Shown piece by piece: positions 9,070 to 19,463 of a DNA stretch of 64,000 bases; within the stretch, counting starts at the first letter, position 1, and every line of letters starts with the position of its first letter. Below the pieces are notes generated by a model, which had not been told where the DNA came from, did no database searches, and was given only the letters and a program-made list of their open reading frames with translations. The DNA lies in assembly GCF_010820665.1 (NCBI RefSeq), contig NZ_JAAIKC010000012.1, positions 62,001 through 126,000 on the forward strand. The letters run 5' to 3'. A program made the translations under genes and the position numbers. Source of the DNA: Paenibacillus sp. SYP-B3998 (GTDB lineage Bacteria; Bacillota; Bacilli; Paenibacillales; NBRC-103111).

Positions 9070-9087
9070 ATTACAATAGAATGTAAT
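9070..9087. promoter_or_regulatory. Inverted repeat upstream of the large regulator
   Basis: Perfect 6-bp arms ATTACA and TGTAAT separated by 6 bases, centred about 40 bases before the ATG at 9120. It could be an operator or overlap the -10 region; no experiment or consensus supports a specific regulator. Confidence 0.3.
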
Positions 9088-9119
9088 CATTAGTAAGTTG
9101 ACGTTAGAGGTGTTCGAAA

Positions 9120-12100
9120 ATGAAAATGAACAATCATATCGAGAGTCAAACGGGCAATTCTGGCCTTAACATGCAGCCCTCTGCTTTGTCGCTAGAGCAT
9201 GAAACTGGCATGACGCTTAGGGAATTTATGAATGGACAAACATGCATGAATCCAGATGTGTTTCTCATACTTGCCAGGGTAATTGCCGCCTGTGTCGGGA
9301 AACTTCATCAGCGGCAGACCCTTCATCTCGATTTGCGGCCAGAGCGGATCAGTGTTCTTTCAAATGGAAAAAAGGCTTATTTGAGCGATTCAGGCTATGC
9401 GATGCATCGCTCGGACGATGGCTATGACCGTCCACCCCTCTACGGCATCTTTGAAACAGGCTTACCCTATTGCTCACCTGAGCATACTGGCAGAATGCTG
9501 CGAACTGTAGATGAACGTAGTGATCTATATTCTTTAGGCATTATTTTCTACGAAATGCTGGCAGACCGTCTGCCTTTTATAGCCGACAATCCCCTCGAAT
9601 GGGTATATTTGCATCTAGCGCAAAGTCCCCCGCCGCTGACGAATCAAAGAACACATTTGCCCGATGGTCTAGCATCTATAGTAATGAAGCTATTGGAAAA
9701 AAATCCAGATAATCGTTACCAGAATGCAGGTTTTCTAATAGCGGATTTGGATAAAATAGGACGTTCTCACGATAAGTTCTTCATGGAGTCGGGATTTCAC
9801 GGCAGAGAGCATGAAATTTCAATGCTGACGCAAGCCTTTTATTCCGTTTGCTTCGGATCAACAGAAATGGTTTACGTCTCGGGCGAAGCCGGCATCGGCA
9901 AAACAAGCTTGATGGATGAGATGTTTCGAAAACAACAGCATTCACGAGATTTTTTCTATATCACCGGAAAATTCGAGCAAATATCGAATGAAAGCCCTTA
10001 TCATCCGATTATTCAGGCATTTCGCGGGTTAATGCGTCATTTGCTAGGGGAACGCAAGGATCAGACCGAGTTATGGAAGCTTAAGCTGCGCGAAGCTTTG
10101 GGTGCTAGCGCCAACGTCATTACAGCGATTATTCCTGAAGCTGGGTTGATATTGGGCGGCGGGCCTGCTGCGGAGGAGCTTCCGGCCAATGAATCGAAGA
10201 AACGATTCATTTATGTTTTTCGCAAATTTGTACAGGCACTGGCCTCTAAAGAGCATCCACTCGTCCTGTTTATCGATGATTTGCAATGGGCCAATTCTTC
10301 GTCTCTTCAGTTAATTCATGCGTTGCTATGCGATCCAGAATGCCAATATTTGATGTTTGTCTGCGCTTATCGCCATACGGAAACAGACCGAAGCAAGCTG
10401 CCGGGGTACGAAGCGGACGGAAGCGTCACAGATCAAGCAGTTGTCCGTCATATTCATCTGTCCCCGCTGAGCCTTACGCAAATGAACCTAATCGTTATGG
10501 AGACGCTTAATAGCCAAGCCGACACTACCTTGTCCTTAACGGAATTGCTGTATCACAACTCGGGCGGTAATCCATTTCATTTCAAACAAATATTGCTCCG
10601 CCTACAAGACGATAGCATTCTGCAGTACAACCACGAGAAGCGATGCTGGCAATGGAATTTGGGACAGATTATTGAGCAGGGACCAAGCTATGCCATCAAT
10701 GATCTGATAGAGCACAGGCTGCACCGTCTTTCGAGTGATGCGCAGGAGCTGCTCAAAGTTGCTGCCTGTGTAGGAAGCACATTTCACCCGCATTTGATAG
10801 CTTGCGTTGCGAATCAGGAACTAGAAGATATGATTGCAGAATGGTCCACGATTGAAGCCGAAGGGATGATTTTGCCGTTTGAAACAAATAAATTTCGTTT
10901 TGCACACGATAACATACAGAAGCTGATATACAGCCGGATAGATGATGAATCTAAGCAGGTCATTCATATCCGAATTGGCAAATGCATGAACGAGATGGAC
11001 GCCGAGTATGGAGAGAACTCGTTCGATATTGTTAATCATCTTAATCAGGGCTCGAAAAGAATAACGAACAGACAGCAGTTATTGCAGCTCGTAAAGCTGA
11101 ATCTCGATGCGGGAAACCGTGCCAAGGCCTCCTCCGCCTACGATATTGCCTTAGGCTATTTCAGAAAAGGAGTAGGGCTGCTGTCACCGGAAGATTGGGA
11201 CAATGAGTTCGAGCTCATCTTCGAATTGCATGCCCAAAAAGCGGAGTGTGAATATTTATGCGGCAATCATATGAAGTCTGATCAGGAAATCGATTTCTTG
11301 CTTGGTCATGCGCGCAATCCGGTTGAGCGGAGCAGGGTGCAAATGATCAGAATTATGCAGTACATTAATCAAGGGAAATATTTGGAAGGTACTGCCCTCG
11401 GCCTAGAAAGCCTAAGGGAGCATCAAATTATCATTTCGCCCAATCCAGGGAGCTTCATGCTCCTGATTGAAGGGATGAGAATTGAGCTGTTGCTGCGCAA
11501 TCGATATGACAGACTCGCTCATTTGAAGGAAATGTCGGATAAAGAGCGGATTGCTGCGATGAATCTGATTTTCGCCATTGTTCCCTCCACCTTCTTCACC
11601 AATAAGAAGGTCTATTTTCTGCTGATGTGCAGAGCCATTCAGCTATCGCTTAAATATGGAAACACGCCTGTCTCCGCAGCTGTCTATTCCGCATATGGCA
11701 TGATTTTGGGGGGTGCATTAGGCAAATTCGATAAAGGCTATGCCATTGGCAAAGTAGGCGTGGAGCTTTCCGAGCAATACAATATCAATTCAATTAAAAG
11801 TAAAACCTATACGGTATTCGGCGGGGTACTCTGCCAATTTGCCGGAAATGCCCGTGAAGGAGATGCTTATTTGGCAAAAGCGCTTCGTTTCGGCATGGAT
11901 TCAGGGGACTATGTGTTTGCCAGCTATGCAGTTGGCGCGCATATCAATTCCTTGTATACGAGAGCGCCATTAAGTGAATTAGCAAGAACGATAGCAGACT
12001 ATATGGCGGTGCTTGATACAACAAATGATGATTTTGTGAAGCTGAACTTTTACCTATACCAGCAATTTATTCTCGCCCTTCAGGGTGGGACGGCTGCGCC

Positions 12101-13592
12101 AGACTCGTTCAGCAGCGCTGGCTTCGAAGAAGAGGAATTTTTAAACCACATTCACAAGGAGGAGACTTCGGCCACCACCTTATTTCAATACAGCACATAT
12201 AAGACGCAGCTTTGCTATTTGTTAGGCAGGTACGAGGACGCTATCCGTTGGGCTCAACAAGCCAAGCCTTATGAGGCCTATGCGACTCATTTGCCTCATT
12301 TGCCAGAATGCCTATTCTATGAGTCGCTCGCCACATTTACCGCTTATACACACTCGCAGAAACGGTCACCTATGAAAAAAAACTTGATTCGAAGTCTTCG
12401 TCGTTTCAGCAAATGGACAAAATGGAGCCCAGCTAATTATCAGTCTAGGCAGTATCTCCTTCAAGCCGAATTTGCGCGTGCCTCCAGCGAATTCAAGATG
12501 GCTGAGGAGCTGTATGATAAAGCCATCCGCGAGGCGAGGGAGCAAGGCGATATACAAGTGACAAGCCTTGCAGGCGAGCTCGCAGCCAACCACTATTGGA
12601 GACGTGACAAGAGAAAGACGGCTATATTTTATTTGCAATTGGCTGCCCAGGGGTACACGCAGTGGGAAATACCTGTGAAGGTAACGCAGTTGGAGGAGCT
12701 CCTGCTCCACTGGCAGCGGCAAGCGGATGCTGATCAAATATCTGAAAATGAACAGTCACCGGGAGGCCAGAGTGATGCAGAGCAGGTGGCCGGAGCATCT
12801 GGCTTTCGGAACGAGCCCGCTTCCGTGGACAGCGTTGATCTCGCGGCGATCCTTAAAACAACACAGGCGATAACGAATCAAATGGACATGGATACTGTGC
12901 TTGCGGAAATCATGAATACCATTATGAAGTATGCAGGTGCAAGTAAGGGCGCTTTGCTGACGGGCAGCAATGATGTACTTTATATTCAGGTATATGCGGA
13001 TTCAGAGGCGCAGGCTGTCCCGTCTCCTTTAGAAATGGATGACAGTTCCCTCTTGCCGGAAGGGATCATCCGATATGTCTTTCGTACACAGGAGGAGGTC
13101 CATTATACCGAAGGAGAAGAGAGTTGGCTGATTCACAACCCGTATATTGCCAAGCACCAGCCTCAATCGGCCCTGTGCATCCCCGTAACTGTTCATGGCA
13201 CTTTGCTGGGCGTTCTTTACCTTGAAAACAAGCTCGCAAGCGGTGTGTTCGCGTACGATCGTATGGCTGTTCTTCTGGCTATGGCTTCACATGGTGTATT
13301 GATGTGTGTGCTGCAAAGCTCGACCGAGCAATCTTATACAGAACCAGGTATGGAGGAAGAAGCACAGCCATTGGCTAGGATGATGGAGGAACCTCTTACG
13401 GACCGTGAGCTGGAGGTGCTCGCATTATTAGCCGCAGGATTGTCCAATAAGGAAATTGCCGATCACCTGATTATTGCCATAGGTACAGTGAAGGTCCATG
13501 TAAAAAATATTTTTGCCAAATTAAAGGTCAATCGGCGCACAAAAGCAATAGCGCAGGCCAAGGAACTTAAACTTCTCGGTCAGAGCAAGTGA
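9120..13592 (+). CDS. Large multidomain regulator: kinase-like domain, AAA ATPase, GAF, LuxR HTH
   Basis: 1490 residues. The N-terminal about 215 residues resemble the C-lobe of a Ser/Thr kinase: HLDLRPERI at about 69-77 stands for HRDLKxxN, DSG at 90-92 replaces [12 protein letters not shown] is the activation-segment end, and [17 protein letters not shown] follows. The N-lobe with the glycine loop and VAIK lysine is missing, so it is probably a pseudokinase. Next comes an AAA/STAND-type ATPase (Walker [10 protein letters not shown] at about 255-263, Walker [12 protein letters not shown]), a long TPR-like helical region (about 650-1190), a GAF sensor domain (about 1235-1400), and a LuxR-type helix-turn-helix ([22 protein letters not shown]...[14 protein letters not shown]) at the C-terminus. 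The plan is that of large ATP-dependent signal-sensing transcription activators. The target genes are unknown. Confidence 0.92.
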   Translation: MKMNNHIESQTGNSGLNMQPSALSLEHETGMTLREFMNGQTCMNPDVFLILARVIAACVGKLHQRQTLHLDLRPERISVLSNGKKAYLSDSGYAMHRSDDGYDRPPLYGIFETGLPYCSPEHTGRMLRTVDERSDLYSLGIIFYEMLADRLPFIADNPLEWVYLHLAQSPPPLTNQRTHLPDGLASIVMKLLEKNPDNRYQNAGFLIADLDKIGRSHDKFFMESGFHGREHEISMLTQAFYSVCFGSTEMVYVSGEAGIGKTSLMDEMFRKQQHSRDFFYITGKFEQISNESPYHPIIQAFRGLMRHLLGERKDQTELWKLKLREALGASANVITAIIPEAGLILGGGPAAEELPANESKKRFIYVFRKFVQALASKEHPLVLFIDDLQWANSSSLQLIHALLCDPECQYLMFVCAYRHTETDRSKLPGYEADGSVTDQAVVRHIHLSPLSLTQMNLIVMETLNSQADTTLSLTELLYHNSGGNPFHFKQILLRLQDDSILQYNHEKRCWQWNLGQIIEQGPSYAINDLIEHRLHRLSSDAQELLKVAACVGSTFHPHLIACVANQELEDMIAEWSTIEAEGMILPFETNKFRFAHDNIQKLIYSRIDDESKQVIHIRIGKCMNEMDAEYGENSFDIVNHLNQGSKRITNRQQLLQLVKLNLDAGNRAKASSAYDIALGYFRKGVGLLSPEDWDNEFELIFELHAQKAECEYLCGNHMKSDQEIDFLLGHARNPVERSRVQMIRIMQYINQGKYLEGTALGLESLREHQIIISPNPGSFMLLIEGMRIELLLRNRYDRLAHLKEMSDKERIAAMNLIFAIVPSTFFTNKKVYFLLMCRAIQLSLKYGNTPVSAAVYSAYGMILGGALGKFDKGYAIGKVGVELSEQYNINSIKSKTYTVFGGVLCQFAGNAREGDAYLAKALRFGMDSGDYVFASYAVGAHINSLYTRAPLSELARTIADYMAVLDTTNDDFVKLNFYLYQQFILALQGGTAAPDSFSSAGFEEEEFLNHIHKEETSATTLFQYSTYKTQLCYLLGRYEDAIRWAQQAKPYEAYATHLPHLPECLFYESLATFTAYTHSQKRSPMKKNLIRSLRRFSKWTKWSPANYQSRQYLLQAEFARASSEFKMAEELYDKAIREAREQGDIQVTSLAGELAANHYWRRDKRKTAIFYLQLAAQGYTQWEIPVKVTQLEELLLHWQRQADADQISENEQSPGGQSDAEQVAGASGFRNEPASVDSVDLAAILKTTQAITNQMDMDTVLAEIMNTIMKYAGASKGALLTGSNDVLYIQVYADSEAQAVPSPLEMDDSSLLPEGIIRYVFRTQEEVHYTEGEESWLIHNPYIAKHQPQSALCIPVTVHGTLLGVLYLENKLASGVFAYDRMAVLLAMASHGVLMCVLQSSTEQSYTEPGMEEEAQPLARMMEEPLTDRELEVLALLAAGLSNKEIADHLIIAIGTVKVHVKNIFAKLKVNRRTKAIAQAKELKLLGQSK

Positions 13593-13643
13593 CATCCTAT
13601 GTTCTGAGTATTGGGGAAAAAGAGCAACCTAAGCGCAGGTTCA

Positions 13644-13763
13644 TCATCTCAGCTCCACGACACGCAGTAAATCTTCTTCCTGAACCTTATAGCTTAAAAA
13701 CCAAAAAGGACGATATTCCGGATAGTCAAATGACTTCACGGTATCGCCCTTTTTGCATGAAAT
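13644..13763 (-). pseudogene. C-terminal coding remnant
   Basis: A minus-strand frame ending in TGA at 13644-13646 reads CKKGDTVKSFDYPEYRPFWF and continues to a natural-looking end (EEDLLRVVELR). Its upstream end runs into the stop of the lipoprotein gene and no start codon or ribosome site is visible. It looks like the tail of a lost gene. Confidence 0.3.
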
Positions 13764-13771
13764 AGCCTTTA

Positions 13772-14239
13772 TTATTGTTCTTCTATAATCCAAGTCTGGT
13801 ACCCATCAATATTCTCTTTAGACTTATCCGAAGCATCGGACGTTTTGAAGTATCGAGCGAAATAAGCATGTTTAATTGTTTGATGATCTTTATCGCCATT
13901 GACAGCAAGATGAATTTCAGATACCTCTAAATCCCATTTGACGGATTGGGCAACTTCATTCATATTGTCAACTGTTGCGAACGCCTTGACATTTGACAAT
14001 ATCGAGTCAAGTATTTCCTTACTTGGTACTTCTGTCAATTTAATATCGATAAACAGATCAGGGCGGGTAAACGTAAACTTAACATTTCTAATTGATTTGG
14101 AAATTTGCTTCAAGTCCTCTGCTAATGATTTGGTTGGTTTAGTACTGACTGTATGAGAAACGCTGCAACCGATTGTCATCGTACAAATGATAAGAAATAT
14201 AAAAAGTCTAAAAGCGATTTTTTTCATATCAACATACAA
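13772..14239 (-). CDS. Small lipoprotein of unknown function
   Basis: 155 residues from the first ATG; a second ATG (MKKIAFRLF, residue 5) begins a typical signal sequence. AGGAG lies 4 bases before the first ATG and 16 before the second, so the start is ambiguous. A lipobox is visible (TMTIGC, Cys about residue 25), predicting lipid attachment and display on the outer face of the membrane. The mature part is soluble and mixed alpha/beta with no recognised domain. Remnant sequences lie on both sides, so it sits in a decaying accessory region. It could be a sporulation- or stress-type lipoprotein, but nothing in the sequence decides this. Confidence 0.65.
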   Translation of the reverse strand: MYVDMKKIAFRLFIFLIICTMTIGCSVSHTVSTKPTKSLAEDLKQISKSIRNVKFTFTRPDLFIDIKLTEVPSKEILDSILSNVKAFATVDNMNEVAQSVKWDLEVSEIHLAVNGDKDHQTIKHAYFARYFKTSDASDKSKENIDGYQTWIIEEQ

Positions 14240-14602
14240 CTCCTAACTGCTAAATGAAACGAATTAGCCGTGATTCCTCTTGGGATACTTCAATCAATTC
14301 AACACTTTCATATTTTCATTACAAATACCTCTACACTTTTATTCAGTATACCAAATGGAATTGCATCGTAGATATTGCCTTAGCATGGCTTAATTCTTCT
14401 TGCTGAAGCAAATCAATCAAATTTATATTCAAAGCATGAACATTATCTCGGTCCTTCAATCGCTTATGAATCCTCTCTGGACAAACAAAACCCTACTCAT
14501 TAATCACCTCAAGTAGATAAATTTCACTAAGAAATATAACAAAAGTATTGTGGAGCATGAAATGACTCATACTCCACTCGGCGGATTTGGCTGATGGCTT
14601 TC
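14240..14602. other. Gene-free stretch with a coding remnant
   Basis: A 49-codon minus-strand frame at 14344-14492 (RIHKRLKDRDNVHALNINLI...) has no start codon and is flanked by stops. It looks like a fragment of a lost gene. Nothing else is recognised. Confidence 0.4.
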
Positions 14603-14977
14603 TTACGTAGCTTGTTTTTGGGTTTTATCTTGCAATGAACGTTCTAAATGCTCAACTGCCCGCTCTAACTTCTCGCTTATGAGCTTGGTATGATATCCGA
14701 GCTCCAAAAGATCTTGTCCGCTATGCGCATGATCTTCTTGTTTTTCTGCTTCTTCAATCGTTACGAATAACGTCTGCACTTTTTCTTGGAGCTTCGTCTT
14801 AAACCTCACTACAACTTTTCCCCATACAAAGGTGTAACGATTCGCATTGGCTTCAATCTTCGTACCATCCACGAAGCAGTGATTTGAGGATACGTATTTT
14901 TCTCCAACGAGAAACTGAAATTTCCTGCAATACGATTTAACATTTGACTCCAGATCGAACAAATTTATTAATTTCAC
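14603..14977 (-). pseudogene. IS1182-family transposase fragment
   Basis: About 124 residues containing FVDGTKIEANANRYTFVWGK, a hallmark of IS1182-family transposases (the DGT motif holds a catalytic-core aspartate). A helical linker follows. The N-terminal HTH part and the C-terminal catalytic half are missing, so this is an internal fragment with no transposition activity. The ATG at 14977 is incidental. Confidence 0.8.
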
Positions 14978-15313
14978 TCCTTTTATTTATTAGGGTATTC
15001 AAGGTTGGATTTAACCCAAACAATATAATTTTATACATATAATTACAATTAAATCAAAGTATTTAATTTTAGTACTAAAAACATAGAAAAAACGAGTATT
15101 AGCCAGTTTTTAATCTTAAATTTAAGAAAACACTAACTTTTATCACATAAACGGTAAAATTAAGATTATATAAGCTGTTTTTAGCTGTATTTAGGACTTG
15201 AAAAATGTTGCATATGGTTTTTTATCATGGTATTGTATTGTAGTACTGGAAAATTGAGATAGAATTTAGCGGTTCTAGATTCAAAAAAAACTAATGGCAA
15301 AGGAGTTTTGTTT
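14978..15313 (+). other. AT-rich leader of the MATE gene with an inverted repeat
   Basis: About 330 bp without a gene. Two 14-base arms (15111-15124 and 15155-15168) form an inverted repeat with one mismatch around a 30-base spacer. They could be a regulator-binding site or part of a transcript leader controlling the pump. The ribosome site AGGAG is at 15301-15305. Confidence 0.35.
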
Positions 15314-16729
15314 ATGAAAAAAGAAGTTGCTTCCGAGGCTAATATGGAAAATAGTTTGTCAACTGAGATTTTGAAGGGACCGATTATACCGATTTCGATG
15401 AAGTTAGCAATTCCAGTTTTAATTGGTCAAATCCTATTGCTGGTATATGGGGTTATGGATACTCTATTCGTCTCTATGATCGATAAATCGTCCACCGCTC
15501 TTATTAGCGGAATCGGTCTTGCGTTCCCAGTCTTTATACTGTTCATGGCTTTAAGTACAGGATTGTTTACTGGAATTAGTTCGGTAGTTGCTAGGGGGCT
15601 TGGCGCGAGAAATGAGTTAGTGATACGGCGGGCTACAGATTCTGGATTGTTGATCTCGACCATAACAGCAATTGTAATGGTTATAGTGCTGTATTTAATC
15701 GGAGAACCCATTATAAATATGATGGCTGGCAAGGAAATGAGCGCAGAAGCAATTAGTAGTGGCGTAACCTACTTATTTTATATTATTCCAGGCCTTGGCT
15801 TGATGCTGATCTTTCAATCACTACTGGGGGTTTTGCAGGGGGAGGGATTGGCGAAGTACTACGGAATTTCAATGTTGCTGTCTACTTTAATTAACATCAT
15901 CTTAAATCCAATCTTAATTTTTTCTTTCGGTATGGGTGTAGCAGGGTCAGCTTTGGCGACTACGATATCTCTAGCTGTATCCTTACTTTTTGTTGTAATG
16001 ATATTCCTGAAGAAAAAATCTTCTCTTCCTGTTAGTTGGAATATCTTTAATGGGAGTGGTAAAGTCGTTCTGGAAATTGTTCGTATCGGTATCCCTCAGG
16101 TGCTAAGTATGGCTTCCCTTAGCGTCACTATGATGTTCTTGAACAATTTATTTGGTTCAATCAGTGAGAATGCTATGAATGCATGGGTGTTGGTTGGACG
16201 AATGGATGAGTTCCTTCTATTGTCCGGCTATGCTTTTGGAAATGCTACATTAACTCTCATTGGGCAAAACTATGGGAAACAAAATATGGATAGAGTCATG
16301 AGTGCATTCAAAACGAATCTGCTGCTTGGTTTAATACTTACGGCTGTCATCGCAACCTTCTATGTCGTGTTTGCTAGGCAGCTGTTTTCTTTGTTCACAG
16401 ATGTTTCTCAGGTTGTGGAGTATTGTGTAGCACAGGTTCAAATTATCGCTTTCTCCTTTCTGGGCATTGTGACAGCTATTATCGTTACAACATCCTTTCA
16501 GGCGACAGGCCGAGCAATGCCAGGATTAGTGCTTGATATTTTTCGGATGGGGGTTCTTACGATCCCGCTAACTTACGCGATCATTCGAATGTTCGATTTG
16601 GGTACTATAGAAGTTTTTTATACGATTGCAGGTATTAATCTCCTGATGATGGTATTCTCCTTCACATGGTGTTATCTATACTTGAAGAGCACAAAGACGA
16701 AAGCAATCATCGAGTCAGCGGCAATCTGA
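15314..16729 (+). CDS. MATE-family multidrug efflux transporter
   Basis: 471 residues counted from the ATG at 15314, which has AGGAG 8 bases upstream; a TTG at 15308 is in frame but too close to that site. The protein has about 12 hydrophobic segments in two halves. Typical MATE features are the N-terminal PISMKLAIPVLIGQILLLVYGVMDTLFVS, the mid-protein duplication (VLEIVRIGIPQVLSMASLSVTMMFLNN) and GNATLTLIGQNYGKQNMDRV. MATE proteins export cationic drugs or small metabolites in exchange for Na+ or H+. It stands alone with a candidate terminator after it. It is about 11 kb from the polyketide locus on the opposite strand, so a role in product export is possible but unsupported. Confidence 0.93.
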   Translation: MKKEVASEANMENSLSTEILKGPIIPISMKLAIPVLIGQILLLVYGVMDTLFVSMIDKSSTALISGIGLAFPVFILFMALSTGLFTGISSVVARGLGARNELVIRRATDSGLLISTITAIVMVIVLYLIGEPIINMMAGKEMSAEAISSGVTYLFYIIPGLGLMLIFQSLLGVLQGEGLAKYYGISMLLSTLINIILNPILIFSFGMGVAGSALATTISLAVSLLFVVMIFLKKKSSLPVSWNIFNGSGKVVLEIVRIGIPQVLSMASLSVTMMFLNNLFGSISENAMNAWVLVGRMDEFLLLSGYAFGNATLTLIGQNYGKQNMDRVMSAFKTNLLLGLILTAVIATFYVVFARQLFSLFTDVSQVVEYCVAQVQIIAFSFLGIVTAIIVTTSFQATGRAMPGLVLDIFRMGVLTIPLTYAIIRMFDLGTIEVFYTIAGINLLMMVFSFTWCYLYLKSTKTKAIIESAAI

Positions 16730-16776
16730 GCTTAACTTAATTGCAGTTTGAGCGCACAGCTTCCTATTGATTGGGT

Positions 16777-16812
16777 GAGGCTGTCTCATAAGTTGGTCAG
16801 CCTCTTTTCTTT
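16777..16812 (+). terminator. Terminator after the MATE gene, or IS end
   Basis: Arms GAGGCTG and CAGCCTC (7 bp) enclose a 14-base loop and are followed by TTTTCTTT. The first arm with its continuation (GAGGCTGTCTCATAAGT) also resembles the terminal repeat of IS1182-type elements, so it may be a relic IS end that now terminates transcription. Confidence 0.5.
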
Positions 16813-17402
16813 AATCGTTTAGGGTTAAAAACGGGGGAGTATCTTCTTCCGGTTGCTCTCCCACCCCACAAAGTGAAGAAAAGCTTCAAAGTTAATTCCG
16901 AATACTTTGCAGGGGCCCCCGGTTGAAATTGTGAAATTAGATGGATAAGTTCGTAATAAGGTGATTTCGCAATTTCAAAGCATTCCTGTAGGGCGTCATG
17001 CTTGTTAAAAAAAGAAGAACACCTTCGTATGATGAATTTGCGGGGCCAGACAACCCTTATCATTCATTAGGAAGGTGTTCATATTATAAAGTTTAAGCTA
17101 AGCCACAAACAAAACCAACACTCCTGCCAATTACAGTAAGGATAAAACAGTTCTGCCGTCCACAAAAACCGAATTTCCTCAAGAAATGCTCAATGTGACC
17201 AAACGAGTGACCACGGTTTAATTTCTCCTAGGGGGCTCGAACCTCTGACCTTATCGCTGCCAGCGATACGCTCTCCCAGCTGAACTGATTCCCCGCGAAA
17301 TTCTTAATATTTTGGAACAGTGTTCTCGACCAGCCCGTCTCCCACTGAACTAAAGCCTCGCATTTAACGAACAAAATTGCCATAATAAGAAAGAGGTCAA
17401 GC
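16813..17402. other. Gene-free stretch with tRNA-Ala debris
   Basis: No intact gene. It holds a decayed tRNA-Ala copy (17222-17294), a further tRNA 5' fragment at 17338-17360 (D-arm sequence CTCCCACTGAACTAA on the plus strand), and a GTGACCA-N5-GTGACCA motif (about 17196-17214). Part of the sequence around 16835-16880 (CCCCACAAAGTGA) recurs near 27480, suggesting shared remnants of a mobile element. Confidence 0.45.
17222..17294 (-). pseudogene. Decayed tRNA-Ala(GGC)
   Basis: On the minus strand the 5' acceptor strand GGGGAAT, a D arm (CAGTTCAGCTGGGAGAGC), an anticodon arm (stem TATCG/CGATA, loop CTGGCAG, anticodon GGC) and a T arm are present. The 3' acceptor strand does not pair with the 5' strand, and there is no CCA. 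It is probably non-functional, or the left junction of a former insertion. Confidence 0.6.
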
Positions 17403-18392
17403 TTACATTTGCAAAACCAGTTTTCCGACCGTGTTTTTCTTTTCCAAGAGAGCAAGTGCTTCTGCGGCATTTTCCAGAGGATACACCCCTTGAATCTCCG
17501 CATGTATTTCTTTTCTTGCCAGCATACCTAACGCTTCTCGCGCCGCTTTCCCAGTCTCCACAGGATTACTGTCGCTGTATCCGCCTAATGTAAAACCTGC
17601 GAACTGTTTGTTGGAAAACCATATTTGATTATAAGAATGTATAACATCCTCTTCTCCGCTTGCGTTTCCAACTACAACCAGTTGCCCTAACGGACGAAGC
17701 ACCTCTAAGCTTTGTTTGCGCATATTCCCCCCGACAGGATCAAAGACGGCATGAACGCCTTTTTGTCCGGTTGCCCGTAGGGTTTGCTCCACAAAATCAG
17801 ATCGGACAAATAATTCGTCGTATCCGAGGGATTCGGCCAGCTTTACTTTCTCCGCGCTTCCGACGGTTCCCAATACCTTGCCTGCTCCCAGAAGTTTCGC
17901 CATTTGCCCCAGAAAACTGCCCAGCCCGCCAACCGCTGCATGAACCAGTATGCTGTCACCCGTTCTCATTCTATAAACATCTTTTATAGCCAGATAAGCG
18001 GTTGTCAGATTTACAATGGAGGCTGCCGCTGTCGCTAAGTCGAGGTCGGCTCCTAATTGATCTAACGGAACCGTCAGATCTGGCCGTACATTCGCCATTG
18101 ATGCAAAGCCGTTAAGATCATGCAGTGTCATCGAGGCAACAGGTTGACCAACGTAGAAGCCCTTTACTCCTTCCCCGATGGTACGTACATATCCCGATAC
18201 TTCTAATCCGGGCGTAAGCGGCATCGGAAATACGGAGCTGAATTCACCACGGCTAAGCAACACTTCGAAATACCCTACTCCAGCATAAGCAACGTCAATG
18301 GTTAGCATACCGGGGATCGGTTGTAGATCCGGCTTCTCGCGCAACTGCAAATTTGCAGGTCCTCCTGGTCGATCAATTATGATAGCTTTCAA
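17403..18392 (-). CDS. Zinc-free medium-chain NADPH:quinone oxidoreductase
   Basis: 329 residues; TTG start with AGGAGG 9 bases upstream. It has the MDR superfamily layout: an N-terminal GroES-like domain (PGLEVSGYVRTIGEGVKGFYVGQPVA, about 60-85) and a C-terminal Rossmann domain with the nucleotide-binding sequence VHAAVGGLGSFLGQMAKLLGA (about 150-170). The zinc-ligand cysteines of alcohol dehydrogenases are absent, pointing to a quinone/enone reductase of the zeta-crystallin type that reduces substrates with NADPH in the cytoplasm. It lies 95 bases downstream of an MmyB-type regulator on the same strand, with an inverted repeat between them, so that regulator probably controls it. The substrate cannot be assigned. 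Confidence 0.9.
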   Translation of the reverse strand: MKAIIIDRPGGPANLQLREKPDLQPIPGMLTIDVAYAGVGYFEVLLSRGEFSSVFPMPLTPGLEVSGYVRTIGEGVKGFYVGQPVASMTLHDLNGFASMANVRPDLTVPLDQLGADLDLATAAASIVNLTTAYLAIKDVYRMRTGDSILVHAAVGGLGSFLGQMAKLLGAGKVLGTVGSAEKVKLAESLGYDELFVRSDFVEQTLRATGQKGVHAVFDPVGGNMRKQSLEVLRPLGQLVVVGNASGEEDVIHSYNQIWFSNKQFAGFTLGGYSDSNPVETGKAAREALGMLARKEIHAEIQGVYPLENAAEALALLEKKNTVGKLVLQM

Positions 18393-18449
18393 TTTATATA
18401 ACCTCCTTGATTGCGAATAAGTTTATTATATTCGATGACCAAGGAGGCA

Positions 18450-18471
18450 ACCTGTTTGCAGTTATACAGGT
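18450..18471. promoter_or_regulatory. Candidate operator of the oxidoreductase gene
   Basis: Perfect inverted repeat ACCTGT-N10-ACAGGT, about 58 bases upstream of the oxidoreductase start and just past the regulator gene. The spacing suits a dimeric HTH regulator, most simply the adjacent MmyB-like protein. Confidence 0.5.
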
Positions 18472-18487
18472 ATCCAGACTAACAGGC

Positions 18488-19321
18488 TCATTGACAAATA
18501 TGTACTAATTTTTGCTCAGTGTCGGTACCTGCAATGGGAGTAAATACACAGCAGTGTAGGTTTTCATTGCCGTTAATAGTAGAAAAGGTGTTCAATTGAA
18601 AGTATAATCGCCCTGCGACGAGGTGATCAAACGTGTAAAGTATGGCTTTCTTTTGCTGCACATCATGCAAACGCCATAAGGTTAGAAACTCCTCGCTTTC
18701 CTTGCACATCCGCCGCACGAATTCCTCATACCAGGGATCGCCCGCCTTTTGGTCAAAATACATACGAAATACCCCTAACGTAAAATCAGCAAATTCCTTC
18801 CAATTCGCCAACTGCTTGCGCAGGTTTGGATCGGTAAATATCAACCGTGTCATCACGCGTTTCTCAGCGGGTATCGCATTGAAATCCACAATGATTTCAG
18901 AAGCCATCCGATTGTAGGCCAACACCTCGGTTCGATTGTTTGCGATGATCGCCGGATAGTTCATTTGGTCGATAATGTTCTGAAGCTCTGGATATATTTC
19001 CTTAGCGTTCGGGTAAGAGTCGCCCTCTCCGCCATAATTTGCCAAACGAAGCAAATGAAGATGCTCATCTGAAGATAGTCGCAAGGCTTTGCCGATGCTC
19101 TCGATCACTTCTCTTGAGGCGGTGACGGCCCTGCCTTGTTCCAGCCAGGTATACCAGGTGATGCTTACTCCCGCCAGATGGGCAACCTCTTCTCTGCGTA
19201 ATCCCGGCGTTCTTCTTGTTCCAAAGCGACCGACAATGCTGACATGATCCGGCTTGATCCGTGCCCGGCGGGATTTTAAAAAGTCTCCAAGTACATTGAT
19301 TTTTTGGTTTTCTGAAGACAT
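18488..19321 (-). CDS. MmyB-like helix-turn-helix regulator
   Basis: 277 residues. The N-terminal XRE-type helix-turn-helix (about 10-80) carries the family signature TPGLRREEVAHLAGVSITWYTWLEQGR. The C-terminal part (about 110-270) is the MmyB-like ligand-binding domain (IIDQMNYPAIIANNRTEVLAYN..., PAEKRVMTRLIFTDPNLR). In this family that domain resembles a PAS fold and binds a small hydrophobic ligand. Members usually repress a neighbouring oxidoreductase or dehydrogenase gene, which fits the reductase immediately downstream and the inverted repeat in the gap. An intact tRNA-Ala lies upstream on the same strand. Confidence 0.92.
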   Translation of the reverse strand: MSSENQKINVLGDFLKSRRARIKPDHVSIVGRFGTRRTPGLRREEVAHLAGVSITWYTWLEQGRAVTASREVIESIGKALRLSSDEHLHLLRLANYGGEGDSYPNAKEIYPELQNIIDQMNYPAIIANNRTEVLAYNRMASEIIVDFNAIPAEKRVMTRLIFTDPNLRKQLANWKEFADFTLGVFRMYFDQKAGDPWYEEFVRRMCKESEEFLTLWRLHDVQQKKAILYTFDHLVAGRLYFQLNTFSTINGNENLHCCVFTPIAGTDTEQKLVHICQ

Positions 19322-19426
19322 TCCATAACCTCTTTCTTCGCGATCAATTCAATTTATCAGCTTGAAAATTTTGAATGATTCCCACCTACAATGTCTACGT
19401 GTCAGTTTCTATTATACAGATATGAA

Positions 19427-19450
19427 TAAAAAAACGACATCTCTGCCGTT
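19427..19450 (-). terminator. Terminator of tRNA-Ala
   Basis: On the minus strand a 7-bp stem AACGGCA/TGTCGTT with a GAGA loop is followed by seven T. It begins 13 bases after the tRNA 3' end. A nearly identical hairpin follows the tRNA fragment at 23111. Confidence 0.75.
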
Positions 19451-19463
19451 TCGCTTGTTGATA

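Noticed and set aside
16797-17063. 88-codon minus-strand frame after the MATE gene
   Set aside because: It starts from no ribosome site, crosses a terminator-like hairpin and has no family resemblance.
17228-17503. 91-codon minus-strand frame upstream of 17503
   Set aside because: It is a shifted frame through the oxidoreductase gene end and tRNA debris; its VQWETGWS-type sequence is translated tRNA.
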